Assembly: GCA_022340565.1 (NCBI GenBank) | Contig: JAJDNR010000018.1 | Location: 43,800-107,799, forward strand | Direction of reading: 5' to 3' | Origin: Desulfofustis sp. | GTDB taxonomy: Bacteria > Desulfobacterota > Desulfobulbia > Desulfobulbales > Desulfocapsaceae | DNA: 64,000 nt | Shown here: positions 40,405 to 50,639 of the stretch, piece after piece | How positions within the stretch are numbered: the first letter of the stretch is position 1 | Layout: the number at the start of each line of letters is the position of its first letter | Notes under the pieces: model-generated | What the model was told of the DNA's origin: nothing | Database searches by the model: none | The model's input: only the letters and a program-made list of their open reading frames with translations | Made by a program: the position numbers and the translations under genes

Positions 40405-41895
40405 TTGAAAGTGACGAGCACCGAACCTACCAGACCCCATCCCGGGCGCAGCTTTGACAACCCGCTGCATGCGCTGTCCGGGAAAAAACGCATTGCCCTG
40501 ACAGTGCTCGCGGTTCTTGTCATCGTCGTGACGGTAACCCTTATCCACCTCATCCGTATCTCGGGATACCGGCTGCTGTACGCGAATCTCTCAGCAGACG
40601 ACGCGGTGCACGTCACTTCTTGGTTGAATATCCATGATATCGGTTTCAGGACAAAAAATTTCGGCCGGGACATCTATGTTGCCGGAGATCGCGTCTATCA
40701 GACGAGGTTTGATCTCTCCCGTGAGTTGCCTGCCGGTACCTCAGGTTCCCTGCGCCCCACACCATCCTCTTCGGCGCTCGATGAACAGGAATTGGCCCGG
40801 ACCATCGCGTCGCTCGACGGTGTCGAGTACGCCAGGGTGAGGATTTCACGCGGAGAAACGGCTGGTTTCGAAACATCAGAACCGCACGCATCAATCCTGA
40901 TCCAAAGTCCGCCCGACTCGGCATTATCCCGGGACGATCTGGAGTCGATCACCAGCCTGGCATCCCAGGTTATCCCCGACCTTCATCCCGAGCATGTCGA
41001 TATCTACGACGCATCCGGTAGAAACCTCTTTTCGGGAAAGCGCGAAGCAGAGGTATCGAACGTCCCGTCACCGCTGCTCCTCTATCAGCAGTCTCTAGAG
41101 CGCCGTCTCGAACAGCGTGCCGGGGAGACGGTCGATGCGCTTATCGGCTCCGGGCGGGCCATGATACGGGTTACCGTGACCCTGGACAATTCGCGGTCGG
41201 AATCGACTTCGGAACAATTCGATCCCGATCGCACCGCCGTCAAAAAAGAGCTCACGGAATATGCCCCTGGAAGCCGTTACACACCAGCAGAACAGACCGA
41301 TCAGATTCAATTCCTTCCGCCTGTTCCCACCACTGCCTCGATCGATTATGAACTGAACAGAACGGTCAAGAAGACGGTTAAGCCAGCCGGGGCCATCGAG
41401 CGCATATCGGTTTCCATCCTATTAGCCGGGAAACCGCCGGAACACCAAGACGATCAGGTCTCGTCCAGCGCCACCAGTGAAGAAGAACTGCTCGCACTCG
41501 AGTCTGCGGTATCCAATGTATTGTCGCTTCGACCTGAGCGGGGCGACTCCGTAACCATAATTCCGATCCCTGATCGCGCTGATAAACATGATTTCATCGA
41601 CTCCGAGCCGGTTCGGGACATCCCCTATCATCTGATCCTTCCAGTTTTCAAAATGGTCATGACTATCGTCGGTTTTGGTCTTCTCTACCTGCTGATCGTC
41701 AGGCCGCTTCTCGACATCCTCTCCCAAAAAGAGGTCGCCGCAAAAGAGACCATGCACACGCTTGGTCCTGAACGCTCAGAAGATGAAGAGAAGCCGCAAA
41801 CCGATGAAGATCCGACTGCAGCGCTGAAAGACGAAATTCTCCGAAATCCGTCGGCTACCGTGCATATTATCAAAAACTGGCTGCAGGAAACCTGA
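40405..41895 (+). CDS. fliF: Flagellar M-ring protein FliF
   Basis: GYRLLYANLSADDAVHVTSWLNIHDIGFR, ELARTIASLDGVEYARVRIS; two TM segments; TTG or GTG (40411) start. Confidence 0.9.
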   Translation: MKVTSTEPTRPHPGRSFDNPLHALSGKKRIALTVLAVLVIVVTVTLIHLIRISGYRLLYANLSADDAVHVTSWLNIHDIGFRTKNFGRDIYVAGDRVYQTRFDLSRELPAGTSGSLRPTPSSSALDEQELARTIASLDGVEYARVRISRGETAGFETSEPHASILIQSPPDSALSRDDLESITSLASQVIPDLHPEHVDIYDASGRNLFSGKREAEVSNVPSPLLLYQQSLERRLEQRAGETVDALIGSGRAMIRVTVTLDNSRSESTSEQFDPDRTAVKKELTEYAPGSRYTPAEQTDQIQFLPPVPTTASIDYELNRTVKKTVKPAGAIERISVSILLAGKPPEHQDDQVSSSATSEEELLALESAVSNVLSLRPERGDSVTIIPIPDRADKHDFIDSEPVRDIPYHLILPVFKMVMTIVGFGLLYLLIVRPLLDILSQKEVAAKETMHTLGPERSEDEEKPQTDEDPTAALKDEILRNPSATVHIIKNWLQET

Positions 41896-41898
41896 CCC

Positions 41899-42885
41899 AT
41901 GGCGTCGAACGTTCTCACCGGTCTGGAAAAATCTGCGATTCTGCTCATGTGCCTCGGCGAGCAGGCTGCCGCGCAGGTGTTTAACGAGCTGACAGACACC
42001 CAAGTCCAAGCGATCAGTGCCACCATGTCAACCATCGATCATATCCCGGCCCGCCTCAAACGTCGGATTCTCGAGCAGTACCGTGACGCTCGGCTCCAGT
42101 TGGCCGGCGACTTTTTCAATGGCGGCGAGTTCGCCAGAAACTCGATAAACGCCACTAATTCCGGGGAACGCACTCAAGCCCTGCTGCAGCGTCACCTCAG
42201 CGACACCGAGTCGAAACCGTTTTCGATGGTCGCTGAGATAAAGCCGCAACTCGCAGCCGCCATCCTGGAAAAAGAACATCCACAAATCATCGCCTTGATC
42301 GTTTCAGCCCAGAGCGGTGAGCACGGCGCCGCCATAGTATCGTGCCTTCCTGAAACGATGCAGGCAGATATCGTCCAGCGCATTGCCAGACTTGATCACG
42401 TGGCCGAAGAGATAATTGACAGTCTCGAAAACAGCCTGATTAGCGAAATCGGCCCCAACCTTCCCCATAAACAGAAGCAGATCGACGGATTCGGCCGGGC
42501 AGTGGATGTGCTTCGAAACATGAGTACCCCCCTGCACAATACCATTCTCGATACCCTGGAGCAGATCGATGATTCCTTGGCCGACAAAATGCGCAGGCAG
42601 ATATTCACGTTCGAAAACCTGATCGATCTCGATGACCGGTCTCTGCAGATGATCCTGCGCGAAATAAGCAACGAGTCCCTCGCCATCGCACTGCAGAACT
42701 GCTCAAACGAACTGAAAAACCGCATATTCGGCAACATGTCGCCACGAGCGGTGGCGATGGTTCGCGACGATATCGAATCGTTCGGAAAAATCCGCGCATC
42801 GGAAGTGAGAGCCATGCAGCAATCCATCGTAAAAACCGCACTGCGGCTCGAAGAAACCGGTGCCTTCAAGGCCGATCCATTATGA
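41899..42885 (+). CDS. fliG: Flagellar motor switch protein FliG
   Basis: LTGLEKSAILLMCLGEQAAAQVF; KEHPQIIALIVSAQ; FTFENLIDLDDRSLQMILREI. Confidence 0.95.
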   Translation: MASNVLTGLEKSAILLMCLGEQAAAQVFNELTDTQVQAISATMSTIDHIPARLKRRILEQYRDARLQLAGDFFNGGEFARNSINATNSGERTQALLQRHLSDTESKPFSMVAEIKPQLAAAILEKEHPQIIALIVSAQSGEHGAAIVSCLPETMQADIVQRIARLDHVAEEIIDSLENSLISEIGPNLPHKQKQIDGFGRAVDVLRNMSTPLHNTILDTLEQIDDSLADKMRRQIFTFENLIDLDDRSLQMILREISNESLAIALQNCSNELKNRIFGNMSPRAVAMVRDDIESFGKIRASEVRAMQQSIVKTALRLEETGAFKADPL

Positions 42886-43442
42886 TATCTGCAGTCCATG
42901 CCACCTGCTGTCACCGCCTCTCAACCGTGCTCGGCGTGATGATCACCGTCCACCTGCTCATGAATTCCCCGCCTTTCGTAGCAGCGCAGGCGCAGGATGC
43001 GGCAGAGCAGGAAGAAACTTTTGCAAATGTAGAAGAGCGTCGGCTGCAGGTGAGAATCATCGAAGCATATGATCAGATCGATCGGGACAAAAAGGCGCTG
43101 CTGCTCAAAGAGAAAGAACTGCAGAGGCTCAGGGAGGAGATAGACCTGAAGCTCGAAGAACTGGACAGAAAACTCGCACAACTCGCCAGGGAAAAAGCGA
43201 CTCTGAGCGAGATGCGGATAGGCGAAAGCGACGCAGCCGAAGACCCGCTTGCCGGTCTCAGCAGCATTTATGAAAACATGGATCCGGTTAAAGCAGCCCT
43301 TGCTCTCGCGGATCTCGAGCCTGAAACAGCGGCCGCTATCCTCGCCGGAATGAGGAGCAGGTCGGCAGCCAAAATTCTCGATATTCTCAACAGCCGCAAG
43401 GCTTCGGAACTCACTGAAATACTGTCTACCCTGCCCCGCTGA
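42882..43442 (+). CDS. MotE-like flagellar protein (MgtE_N-type domain)
   Basis: Coiled-coil followed by LSSIYENMDPVKAALALADLEPETAAAILAGMRSRSAAKILDIL. Confidence 0.8.
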   Translation: MISAVHATCCHRLSTVLGVMITVHLLMNSPPFVAAQAQDAAEQEETFANVEERRLQVRIIEAYDQIDRDKKALLLKEKELQRLREEIDLKLEELDRKLAQLAREKATLSEMRIGESDAAEDPLAGLSSIYENMDPVKAALALADLEPETAAAILAGMRSRSAAKILDILNSRKASELTEILSTLPR

Positions 43443-43639
43443 TCGAGGCCTTCCCCCCTGCCGGCAACCGGAAATCTTCCGACCACAATTGCCAGAGGAT
43501 ACCGATTTGTTTTGTGGCCTGAAGGAGACGGCCGGGTTTTATTTTCAATGAAACTGTGATACAAATCGTTGAGCGTCAATGGACAGCGCTGATTTCAGAC
43601 GCACTTTCCGAGAACCCTGCACTGTTTAGGAGATCGTAC

Positions 43640-44407
43640 GTGGACCTTTCGACGATAATCGGGATAATCGCCGCATTCGGCTTGATGCTGATGGCCATTC
43701 TCTACGGAAGTCCGTTGACGATCTTCTTCAATATCCCGGCGCTGCTGATCGTCCTCGGCGGGACCACCGGAGTGGCGTTCATTCACTACCCGTTTGCCGA
43801 CCTGCGCGAAGCATTCAAAGTGGCCCGCAAGGCAGTATTCCACAGAGACAAACCGATAAACGAATATATCCAGCAGTTGATGAACTTTGCCAACAAGGCG
43901 AGGAAAGAGGGAATTCTCGGACTGCAGGGGGAACTGGATCGGATCGATGACCAGTTTCTCAAAAGAAGCGTGCAGATGGCCGTTGACGGCCAGGAACCTG
44001 ATACGCTCAAGGATATGCTCAATACCGAAATCGATTATATCATCAAACGCCATAGCAAAGGTGCCAATATTTTCGTGTCTATCGGGACCTATGCGCCGGC
44101 CATGGGCATGGTCGGAACCTTGATCGGTCTCGTCCAGATGCTTCAGAATCTCAATGATCCTTCGAGAATCGGCCCGGCCATGGCGGTGGCCCTGCTGACA
44201 ACGTTTTACGGCGCGGTCATCGCCAATGTCGTCTGCCTGCCGGTTGCCGGTAAACTGCGCAACCGTTCGGAAACCGAAATACTTGAAAAATCGCTGATCA
44301 TCGAGGGAATGCGGTCGATCCTGTCCGGGGAAAATCCGCGCCTTATCGAACAGAAACTCCACGCCTACATCTCGCCTAAGCTGCGGGCTACCATGTTTGA
44401 ACAGTGA
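43640..44407 (+). CDS. motA: Flagellar stator protein MotA/PomA
   Basis: VDLSTIIGIIAAFGLML..., TYAPAMGMVGTLIGLVQMLQNL, MAVALLTTFYGAVIANVVCLP. GTG start. Confidence 0.95.
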   Translation: MDLSTIIGIIAAFGLMLMAILYGSPLTIFFNIPALLIVLGGTTGVAFIHYPFADLREAFKVARKAVFHRDKPINEYIQQLMNFANKARKEGILGLQGELDRIDDQFLKRSVQMAVDGQEPDTLKDMLNTEIDYIIKRHSKGANIFVSIGTYAPAMGMVGTLIGLVQMLQNLNDPSRIGPAMAVALLTTFYGAVIANVVCLPVAGKLRNRSETEILEKSLIIEGMRSILSGENPRLIEQKLHAYISPKLRATMFEQ

Positions 44408-44425
44408 TCGGAGCCTGATCATACG

Positions 44426-45202
44426 ATGGGCCACAAATACCCCAAAAATAGCCACCATCCGGATCCGAACCGATCAACGCGCTTTCCACCCTGGCTGATC
44501 ACCTATTCGGATCTGATCACCCTGCTCCTGACCTTCTTCGTCCTGCTGATGTCCATGGCCGATCTAGACCCGGTTCGATTCGATGCGGCCTCCCAATCCC
44601 TGAAAGGCGCGTTCGGCTTCCTCCCCCGTCAGAACGATTCACCACTCCATCCTCCGATTCCCCGCACCCCGCCGATCTTCCAGAACGGCTCATGGCAACA
44701 GCGTATCATCAATGCACTGCAGAAACGGCTCAGTCACGACCTTGACCCCCTCGTCCAGGGACGGCAGGTGCAGCTGATCAGAACCGATTCCGATACCATC
44801 ATGGTGCGCATTCATGAGTCATTACTGTTCTCTCCCGGGAGTTCCCGGCTCAATGACGGCTCCGGGCCGCTGCTCGAGGCGATCGCCGAAGGCATCGGCA
44901 ATCATCCGATCGAACTGATCGCCGTAGGCCACAGTGATGCGTCCGAAACTGGCGACGTCGCTGAAAGGAACTGGGAATTGTCAACAGCGCGGGCGGTGAG
45001 TGTGCTTCGTTATTTCATTGAAAAAAAGCTGCTCAGTCCGGACCGGCTGTCGGCGGCAGGGTACGGTGACACCCATCCGCTTAGCGGCGAAGCTGGACTG
45101 TCCGACGGGATGCTCAATCGTCGAGTCGACATAATTCTCCGGGCACGGGTGCCATCAGGCACAGGTTCTGCATCAGGAAACAGGAGCGAAATACCGCTGT
45201 AG
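44426..45202 (+). CDS. motB: Flagellar stator protein MotB
   Basis: PPWLITYSDLITLLLTFFVLLMSMA (plug/TM Asp) plus OmpA-like peptidoglycan-binding domain. Confidence 0.95.
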   Translation: MGHKYPKNSHHPDPNRSTRFPPWLITYSDLITLLLTFFVLLMSMADLDPVRFDAASQSLKGAFGFLPRQNDSPLHPPIPRTPPIFQNGSWQQRIINALQKRLSHDLDPLVQGRQVQLIRTDSDTIMVRIHESLLFSPGSSRLNDGSGPLLEAIAEGIGNHPIELIAVGHSDASETGDVAERNWELSTARAVSVLRYFIEKKLLSPDRLSAAGYGDTHPLSGEAGLSDGMLNRRVDIILRARVPSGTGSASGNRSEIPL

Positions 45203-45242
45203 GGTATTTTGACACCTGTACACCCTCACCGCGGCAAGCTAA

Positions 45243-45746
45243 ATGTTTGAAAATAAAGAACATAACGGATCCGGACAGGCTCGGTCGGGCAGCTACCGGA
45301 CCATCGTCTTTTTGACACTGCTGATCCTGGTACTGGGGGTAATCGCATACCTTGGCGCACAATTCTGGCTCACTCAACCCCGGCCCATGACCGTCCCCCG
45401 TGGCGAGGGGGCCGTCTCCGCCCGGAGCGGACAGCAAAAAGATATGGGGCCGACCGTCGACCTCAGCGAATTTCTGGTCAACATCATCAGCGAGGACAAC
45501 AGCCATTATCTGCGGGCTTCGATGACAATTGAGCTTTCCAACGCAGCCGCTCAGGAAGAACTGATCAGGAGGATGCCTCAGGTGCGCGATGCAATCCTGC
45601 TGCTGATCAGCAACAAAACCTTTGAAGAGCTGTATGACCTGCAAGGCAAGATGCAGCTCAAGGCGGAAATAAGACTTGCTGTCGATGACCTTATATCGGC
45701 AGGAGAAGTGACATCGGTCTATCTGACCGATTTTATCGTTCAATAA
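45243..45746 (+). CDS. fliL: Flagellar basal body-associated protein FliL
   Basis: TM segment then DLSEFLVNIISEDNSHYLRASMTIELSN...RMPQVRDAILLLISNKTFEEL. Confidence 0.92.
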   Translation: MFENKEHNGSGQARSGSYRTIVFLTLLILVLGVIAYLGAQFWLTQPRPMTVPRGEGAVSARSGQQKDMGPTVDLSEFLVNIISEDNSHYLRASMTIELSNAAAQEELIRRMPQVRDAILLLISNKTFEELYDLQGKMQLKAEIRLAVDDLISAGEVTSVYLTDFIVQ

Positions 45747-45762
45747 CCAGCGGCGGACTTCC

Positions 45763-46749
45763 GTGGAACCCATCCTCTCCAAACAGGAAATTGCGGATCT
45801 GCTCAGCACCCTGCAGCACCGCTCACCCGGCGCCGCTTCCGGTGCCAGGATAAGCTTTGAAGCGGACGCCTCTGCCTACTCCGAAATCGATCTGTTCGAA
45901 CTCCACTCGAGCCGTTACGAACCTGAGAAAATTCCCAATTTCGATATCATTCTGGAGCTGTTCGGCGAGTATTACAGCGGAACCCTGACTCGATTTCTGC
46001 CGTGCAGCATCGAGGTTACACCGACCGGCATCGAATACCAGCGTTTCAACACCTACCTCGTGCTTGAATCCCATCCCGCGGCAATCGGACTGATCAAGAC
46101 CGAGCCGCTGAAATATGGCGGGCTTGTCACCTTCAGCCCGCAGCTGGCATTTACCCTGCTCGAATTGATGCTTGGCGGTGTGCCCGACCCCGATGTCCAA
46201 CAGCCCGACCGCAGTGCCACGAGAATAGAGCTGTCGGTTCTGCAGGCTCTGATGGAACGGGCATGCAGCGCCCTGCAGCAGGCCCTTGCCCCGGTTGTTC
46301 AGATTGGAGCCGAACTCGTTAAAATGGCCCATGACCGCAGGCTGGTTTCATTGGTCAACGCCGATGCTGAACTCGTCGTCTGCACCCTTCATGTGCACGC
46401 TGACCAGATGTCCGGTAGCATGCAGCTGGTTTTTCCGACTCGCTCATTTACACCCTACCGCGAAGCGTTTGAGAATCTTCTCCACATGGACGATTTCGAT
46501 GCAGGCGGATGGTTCCAACCGCTTTCTGCCGCCATCGATGCCCTGCCGTGCACGGTGATGGCCGAAACCGCCGCCATAGACATGACGATCCGGGACCTTA
46601 TCGACCTCAAGACCGGTGATGTGCTGATGCTTCCATGCAAACCGGGGGCACGGATACGGCTGTTGGTGGAAGGAAAACAGAAATTTTCAGGGTATCAGAA
46701 TATTCATAACCGAAAACGATATATTCACATAACCAAAAGCATCGGATAA
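45763..46749 (+). CDS. fliM: Flagellar motor switch protein FliM
   Basis: EPILSKQEIADLLSTL N-terminal motif; LTRFLPCSIEV; C-terminal SpoA domain. Confidence 0.93.
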   Translation: MEPILSKQEIADLLSTLQHRSPGAASGARISFEADASAYSEIDLFELHSSRYEPEKIPNFDIILELFGEYYSGTLTRFLPCSIEVTPTGIEYQRFNTYLVLESHPAAIGLIKTEPLKYGGLVTFSPQLAFTLLELMLGGVPDPDVQQPDRSATRIELSVLQALMERACSALQQALAPVVQIGAELVKMAHDRRLVSLVNADAELVVCTLHVHADQMSGSMQLVFPTRSFTPYREAFENLLHMDDFDAGGWFQPLSAAIDALPCTVMAETAAIDMTIRDLIDLKTGDVLMLPCKPGARIRLLVEGKQKFSGYQNIHNRKRYIHITKSIG

Positions 46750-46767
46750 CTCTAAAGAGACGGAGAC

Positions 46768-47160
46768 ATGGAATCGGTCAACGGCAACCAAACAAATCCC
46801 CGCCCTGCCCCCGAGGAGATAAAGGATCTTCTCGAAGATGAACTCGATGCGGCCGATCTTTTTGGTCCGCTTACCGCGCCGGTGGAGGACAGGCCGCCCC
46901 GCGGGCTTGAATTCCTCTACGACGTTCCGCTGCAGGTATCGGTAGAGGTCGGAAGGTGCCGGATATTGCTGCGCGATCTCCTGAAAATGGGAGCGGGTCA
47001 GGTCATCGAACTCGACAAGATGGTGGATGACCCGCTCGAGCTTTATGTGAACTCACGCCTGATCGCCCGTGGTAAGCCGGTAAAGGTCGGGGAGAAATTC
47101 GGCATCAAGCTCACCGAGGTGATCAGTGCCAGTGACCGCATCGAAAAACTTGGTAGATAG
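46768..47160 (+). CDS. fliN: Flagellar motor switch protein FliN
   Basis: LEFLYDVPLQVSVEVGRCRILLRDLLKMGAGQVIELDKMVDDPLELYVN. Confidence 0.95.
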   Translation: MESVNGNQTNPRPAPEEIKDLLEDELDAADLFGPLTAPVEDRPPRGLEFLYDVPLQVSVEVGRCRILLRDLLKMGAGQVIELDKMVDDPLELYVNSRLIARGKPVKVGEKFGIKLTEVISASDRIEKLGR

Positions 47161-47291
47161 GCGGCGCCTTCTGGCGCTGTAACCGTGTCCAATGTTGATG
47201 GAGCAGAATCGCTGAATTCTCATAATCGGCAACCCCCGGCACAGCGATTTACAGACAGATCATCAATACCCCGTAAGGAACCGTTGAGAAC

Positions 47292-48095
47292 ATGACCAAA
47301 GTCGTATCGATAACCAGCGGCAAGGGCGGTGTCGGCAAGACCGCCGTGGTCGCGAATATTGCCAGTTGCCTTGCCCGGGCGGGAAAGAAGATTCTGGTTC
47401 TGGATGCCGACCTCGGGCTGGCCAATATCGACGTTGTGCTTGGTCTCAATCCTCCTTACAATCTCAACCATTTTTTCTCCGGCGAGAAAGATCTGAGATC
47501 AATCATGGTCGAGGGCCCTCACGGGATGCGGATACTGCCGGCGGGGTCGGGCCTGCAATCATTCATTCAACTCAACGCCGACCAGAAACTCAGGCTCCTG
47601 GACGGACTCGAAGCGCTCGACGACAATTTCGATTTCGTGTTCATCGATACCGAGGCGGGCATATCGGAAAACGTCACCTACTTCAATACCGCAGCACACG
47701 ATATCATTCTGGTGACAACCCCGGATCCCACCGCCATCACCGACGCCTATGCACTTATGAAACTGCTGTCGACCAGGTACCACGAAAAACGCTTCTTTCT
47801 CGTCGTCAACATGGTCGAGGATGAAACCGAGGCGCTTGACGTGTACCGCAAGCTGACGGTAGTCGCAAACCGCTATCTCGACATTTCCATAGAGTATTTC
47901 GGATCCATACCGCATGACCGGCAAATGGCCGATTCCATCCGTAAACAGAAGGCCATCGTCGACCTCAACTCCAGTTCGGCGACCGCCCGGAGCTTCATGT
48001 CACTGGCCCGGCGCATTGAAGCGATGGCGGTCTCTCGCACCCCCAAGGGATCCGTTCAATTTTTCTGGAAACGGCTCCTGCAGCCGACCACCTGA
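47292..48095 (+). CDS. flhG: MinD/ParA-type ATPase FlhG
   Basis: VVSITSGKGGVGKTAVVANIASCLARAGKKILVLDADLGLANIDVVLGL. Confidence 0.9.
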   Translation: MTKVVSITSGKGGVGKTAVVANIASCLARAGKKILVLDADLGLANIDVVLGLNPPYNLNHFFSGEKDLRSIMVEGPHGMRILPAGSGLQSFIQLNADQKLRLLDGLEALDDNFDFVFIDTEAGISENVTYFNTAAHDIILVTTPDPTAITDAYALMKLLSTRYHEKRFFLVVNMVEDETEALDVYRKLTVVANRYLDISIEYFGSIPHDRQMADSIRKQKAIVDLNSSSATARSFMSLARRIEAMAVSRTPKGSVQFFWKRLLQPTT

Positions 48096-48212
48096 ACACA
48101 AACCGCCGGCCCTTGTAGTAACATACAAGTTTAATGTTATCAGCAGGTTATTTTCGTCGTCCTTGACCAGACCGGCTTGAAATAGCGGTGCAATCGTGAT
48201 ACCATCAGAAGA

Positions 48213-48950
48213 TTGAATTTCCAAACATCAGATCCCGCATTATCCCGAGGAGGAGGTGCAGACCAGATGATATCCGCCATGCCAGTATTGAGCAACATTC
48301 CGGATAACAAACCGGTTCGAATTTACCTGCCGATCCTCAATCGTCAGCAGCGATACCGCACTCAGGCGCTGTATAAATCCCTCGGAAGCGCGGATTTCGA
48401 ACTGCTGTTTCTGCCGGGCACGCTTCCCCTCAGCCAACTCGACCTCTCTGAAAAATGCCTGGTCAACGTCGATTTCGGTGGACCCAATATCTCAATGCAG
48501 GCGGTTATTTCATCGAGTTCCGAGCAGGTATTGAGAATGAACGCCGAGAATTTGATCAGCCATGACCAGATGCGCGAATTCTTCAGGGTAGATGCGGTCA
48601 CGGAGATTATCTCAAGATCCTTTCAACCCGATTTTTTCAGCAGCGACGGCCATGCCTGGTCTCTGCGCGGAAAAACCATCGACATTAGCGGCAACGGTAT
48701 TCTCGCTGTCTTTTCCGAAAAGCCACCGGAGGAGGAGCCGATACGGCTCGAATTGACCCTGCCGACCACGGCTTCGAACATCGTCCATCTCCTCGCTCGA
48801 CCAATCAGAACCTGCCGGCTCGAGGAAAATTGCTGGGAAGTAGCCTTTCATTTCATGAACATTTGTGATGAAGATCAGGACAGGATCATCGGCTGCTGTT
48901 TCGAAATCCAGCGACGCTTTCTGAGGCTCACCGTCACCCTCAAACACTAA
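48213..48950 (+). CDS. PilZ domain protein (YcgR-like)
   Basis: N-terminal flagellar-brake-like part; C-terminal IDISGNGILAVFSEKPPEEEPIRLELTLP. Confidence 0.7.
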   Translation: MNFQTSDPALSRGGGADQMISAMPVLSNIPDNKPVRIYLPILNRQQRYRTQALYKSLGSADFELLFLPGTLPLSQLDLSEKCLVNVDFGGPNISMQAVISSSSEQVLRMNAENLISHDQMREFFRVDAVTEIISRSFQPDFFSSDGHAWSLRGKTIDISGNGILAVFSEKPPEEEPIRLELTLPTTASNIVHLLARPIRTCRLEENCWEVAFHFMNICDEDQDRIIGCCFEIQRRFLRLTVTLKH

Positions 48951-49034
48951 GGGGGTCGTACCGATTCATCAGATGAGGTACCGGTACAGTCTGCAACCGG
49001 CCATTCACCGACTGGTGCGAGGTTTTCACTGGCA

Positions 49035-49556
49035 GTGAATATGGTACCGCCGATCATACCCTTGAGAAACAATTGTCTCCCCGCAATCACTGCTGCTCTG
49101 ATGATCGTGGCATTACTCAATCTCGCCTGCACCTCCGATAAAGCGCCCGAAGTAATCGGACTCGAGTTCGTTCAGCGGGCCGAGTCGCTGATAGAGGAGG
49201 GCTCCATCAGAGGGCTGAATGACCTGGTGTCATCCGATTATCATGATTCTGACAATCGTGACCGGCGGGATATCCTGGGAATCGCCTCCGCGTATCTGAT
49301 CGCTACCGGCTCACTCCATCTTTTCACCGATCTGAAATCCGCGCAATTTGCCGGAGGCGGCCGGCTCCAATGCACGCTACTCGTCGCCTTTGCCGCCGTT
49401 CCGGTCGAAGACCGGAACCTGCTTCCTGGAATCAACGCGGATTTATACTGGTTCGATATCGAACTGATCGAGGAACAGAGAACCTGGAAGGTCGTCAGCG
49501 CTGCCTGGGAGCAGGCCATGCTCGATGATTTCTTCGGAGACCGACGCACGCGCTGA
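49035..49556 (+). CDS. Putative lipoprotein of unknown function
   Basis: Signal/lipobox-like LLNLACTS; NTF2-like-looking body. Confidence 0.6.
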   Translation: MNMVPPIIPLRNNCLPAITAALMIVALLNLACTSDKAPEVIGLEFVQRAESLIEEGSIRGLNDLVSSDYHDSDNRDRRDILGIASAYLIATGSLHLFTDLKSAQFAGGGRLQCTLLVAFAAVPVEDRNLLPGINADLYWFDIELIEEQRTWKVVSAAWEQAMLDDFFGDRRTR

Positions 49557-49817
49557 TCACAGGCTCTTGCCCCCGGTTCTCAACTCTTCGTCGTATGCCT
49601 TCTTCCCCGACGAGACACCCGAAAACATCGACTGTTCAAGATACATCATCACGTAGAAGACCCCTACCAGAAGCGCCATAAAGGCTACCACTCTGAAAAG
49701 CTCTCGGGGCTTCTTGAGGGCGGCAACAACAACGATCACGGCGAGGACCGCCGCGGCGATCCAGTTGCTTGTAAAAAAGGTGACTACCGTGATCAGAAAC
49801 TGTTCTATGGCCTGCAT
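49557..49817 (-). CDS. Small two-TM membrane protein
   Basis: FLITVVTFFTSNWIAAAVLAVIVVVAALKKPRELFRVVAFMALLVGVFYVMMYL. Confidence 0.6.
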   Translation of the reverse strand: MQAIEQFLITVVTFFTSNWIAAAVLAVIVVVAALKKPRELFRVVAFMALLVGVFYVMMYLEQSMFSGVSSGKKAYDEELRTGGKSL

Positions 49818-50211
49818 GGAACGGTCCTCGTGTGAATTTGGCGCTCTGTTATTTCGTATTGGATTGTATCAAAGAAACAGGTTCGATCAAAATGATTTGG
49901 CAAGGATCGCCTTCCAGCCTACCCATGAATCGATGGTAACCGGTAAAATCATATCTTGGTTAGACATCCTAACATGCCGGGATTTTTTCCATTTCGAAAT
50001 TACCTCGATTTCCGTTATTTTTTTCTTCTTGACTAACCTGCAATGGCCTTTATAGTAAACCCTAACCACAGCGTGAGGCGCTACTGGAAATTTTATTTTT
50101 TTATTAAATTACGGACGGTTAGCCATCACCAATGGGCTAAGTTTCAGTCATCATTGGGGATCTGTATCGTCCACACAGCAGAGGTATCTTTCGCCTTAGA
50201 AAGAGACGACC

Positions 50212-50577
50212 ATGACACTGCTCGAGGGGTTGCTTTGGCTTACGCTCAATGTCTATCATGAAGCCAGATCCGAACCACGGATCGGACAGGTTGCCGTTGC
50301 CCTCGTTACCTTGAACAGGGCAACCGAAAGACATCTCCCGATCAAGGACATCATTACTCAGCCGTATCAGTTCAGCTGGACGTTGCAGAAAGATTCATAT
50401 CTACCTGACGACCCGGATGCCTTTTTCGAATGCCTCCATTCGGTGTATGTTGCCCTTCAGGTCCCCGACTTCACCGAGGGGGCGACCCACTACCATCTCG
50501 ATTCCGTAACTCCCCGCTGGACATCGGAGTTCACCTACATTGCCCAGTACGGATCGCACAAGTTCTACAGGGAATAA
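50212..50577 (+). CDS. SleB/CwlJ-family cell wall hydrolase
   Basis: LTLNVYHEARSEPRIGQVAVALVTLNRA... typical Hydrolase_2 domain. Confidence 0.85.
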   Translation: MTLLEGLLWLTLNVYHEARSEPRIGQVAVALVTLNRATERHLPIKDIITQPYQFSWTLQKDSYLPDDPDAFFECLHSVYVALQVPDFTEGATHYHLDSVTPRWTSEFTYIAQYGSHKFYRE

Positions 50578-50612
50578 AAAAAACCGGGCCATCGTATCCG
50601 ATGCCCGGTTCC
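50576..50612. terminator. Intrinsic terminator
   Basis: AAAAAAA AACCGGGCCATCG tatc CGATGCCCGGTT between convergent genes. Confidence 0.75.
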
Positions 50613-50639
50613 CAGCCTGTCTGCTGTTTACACGGGGGG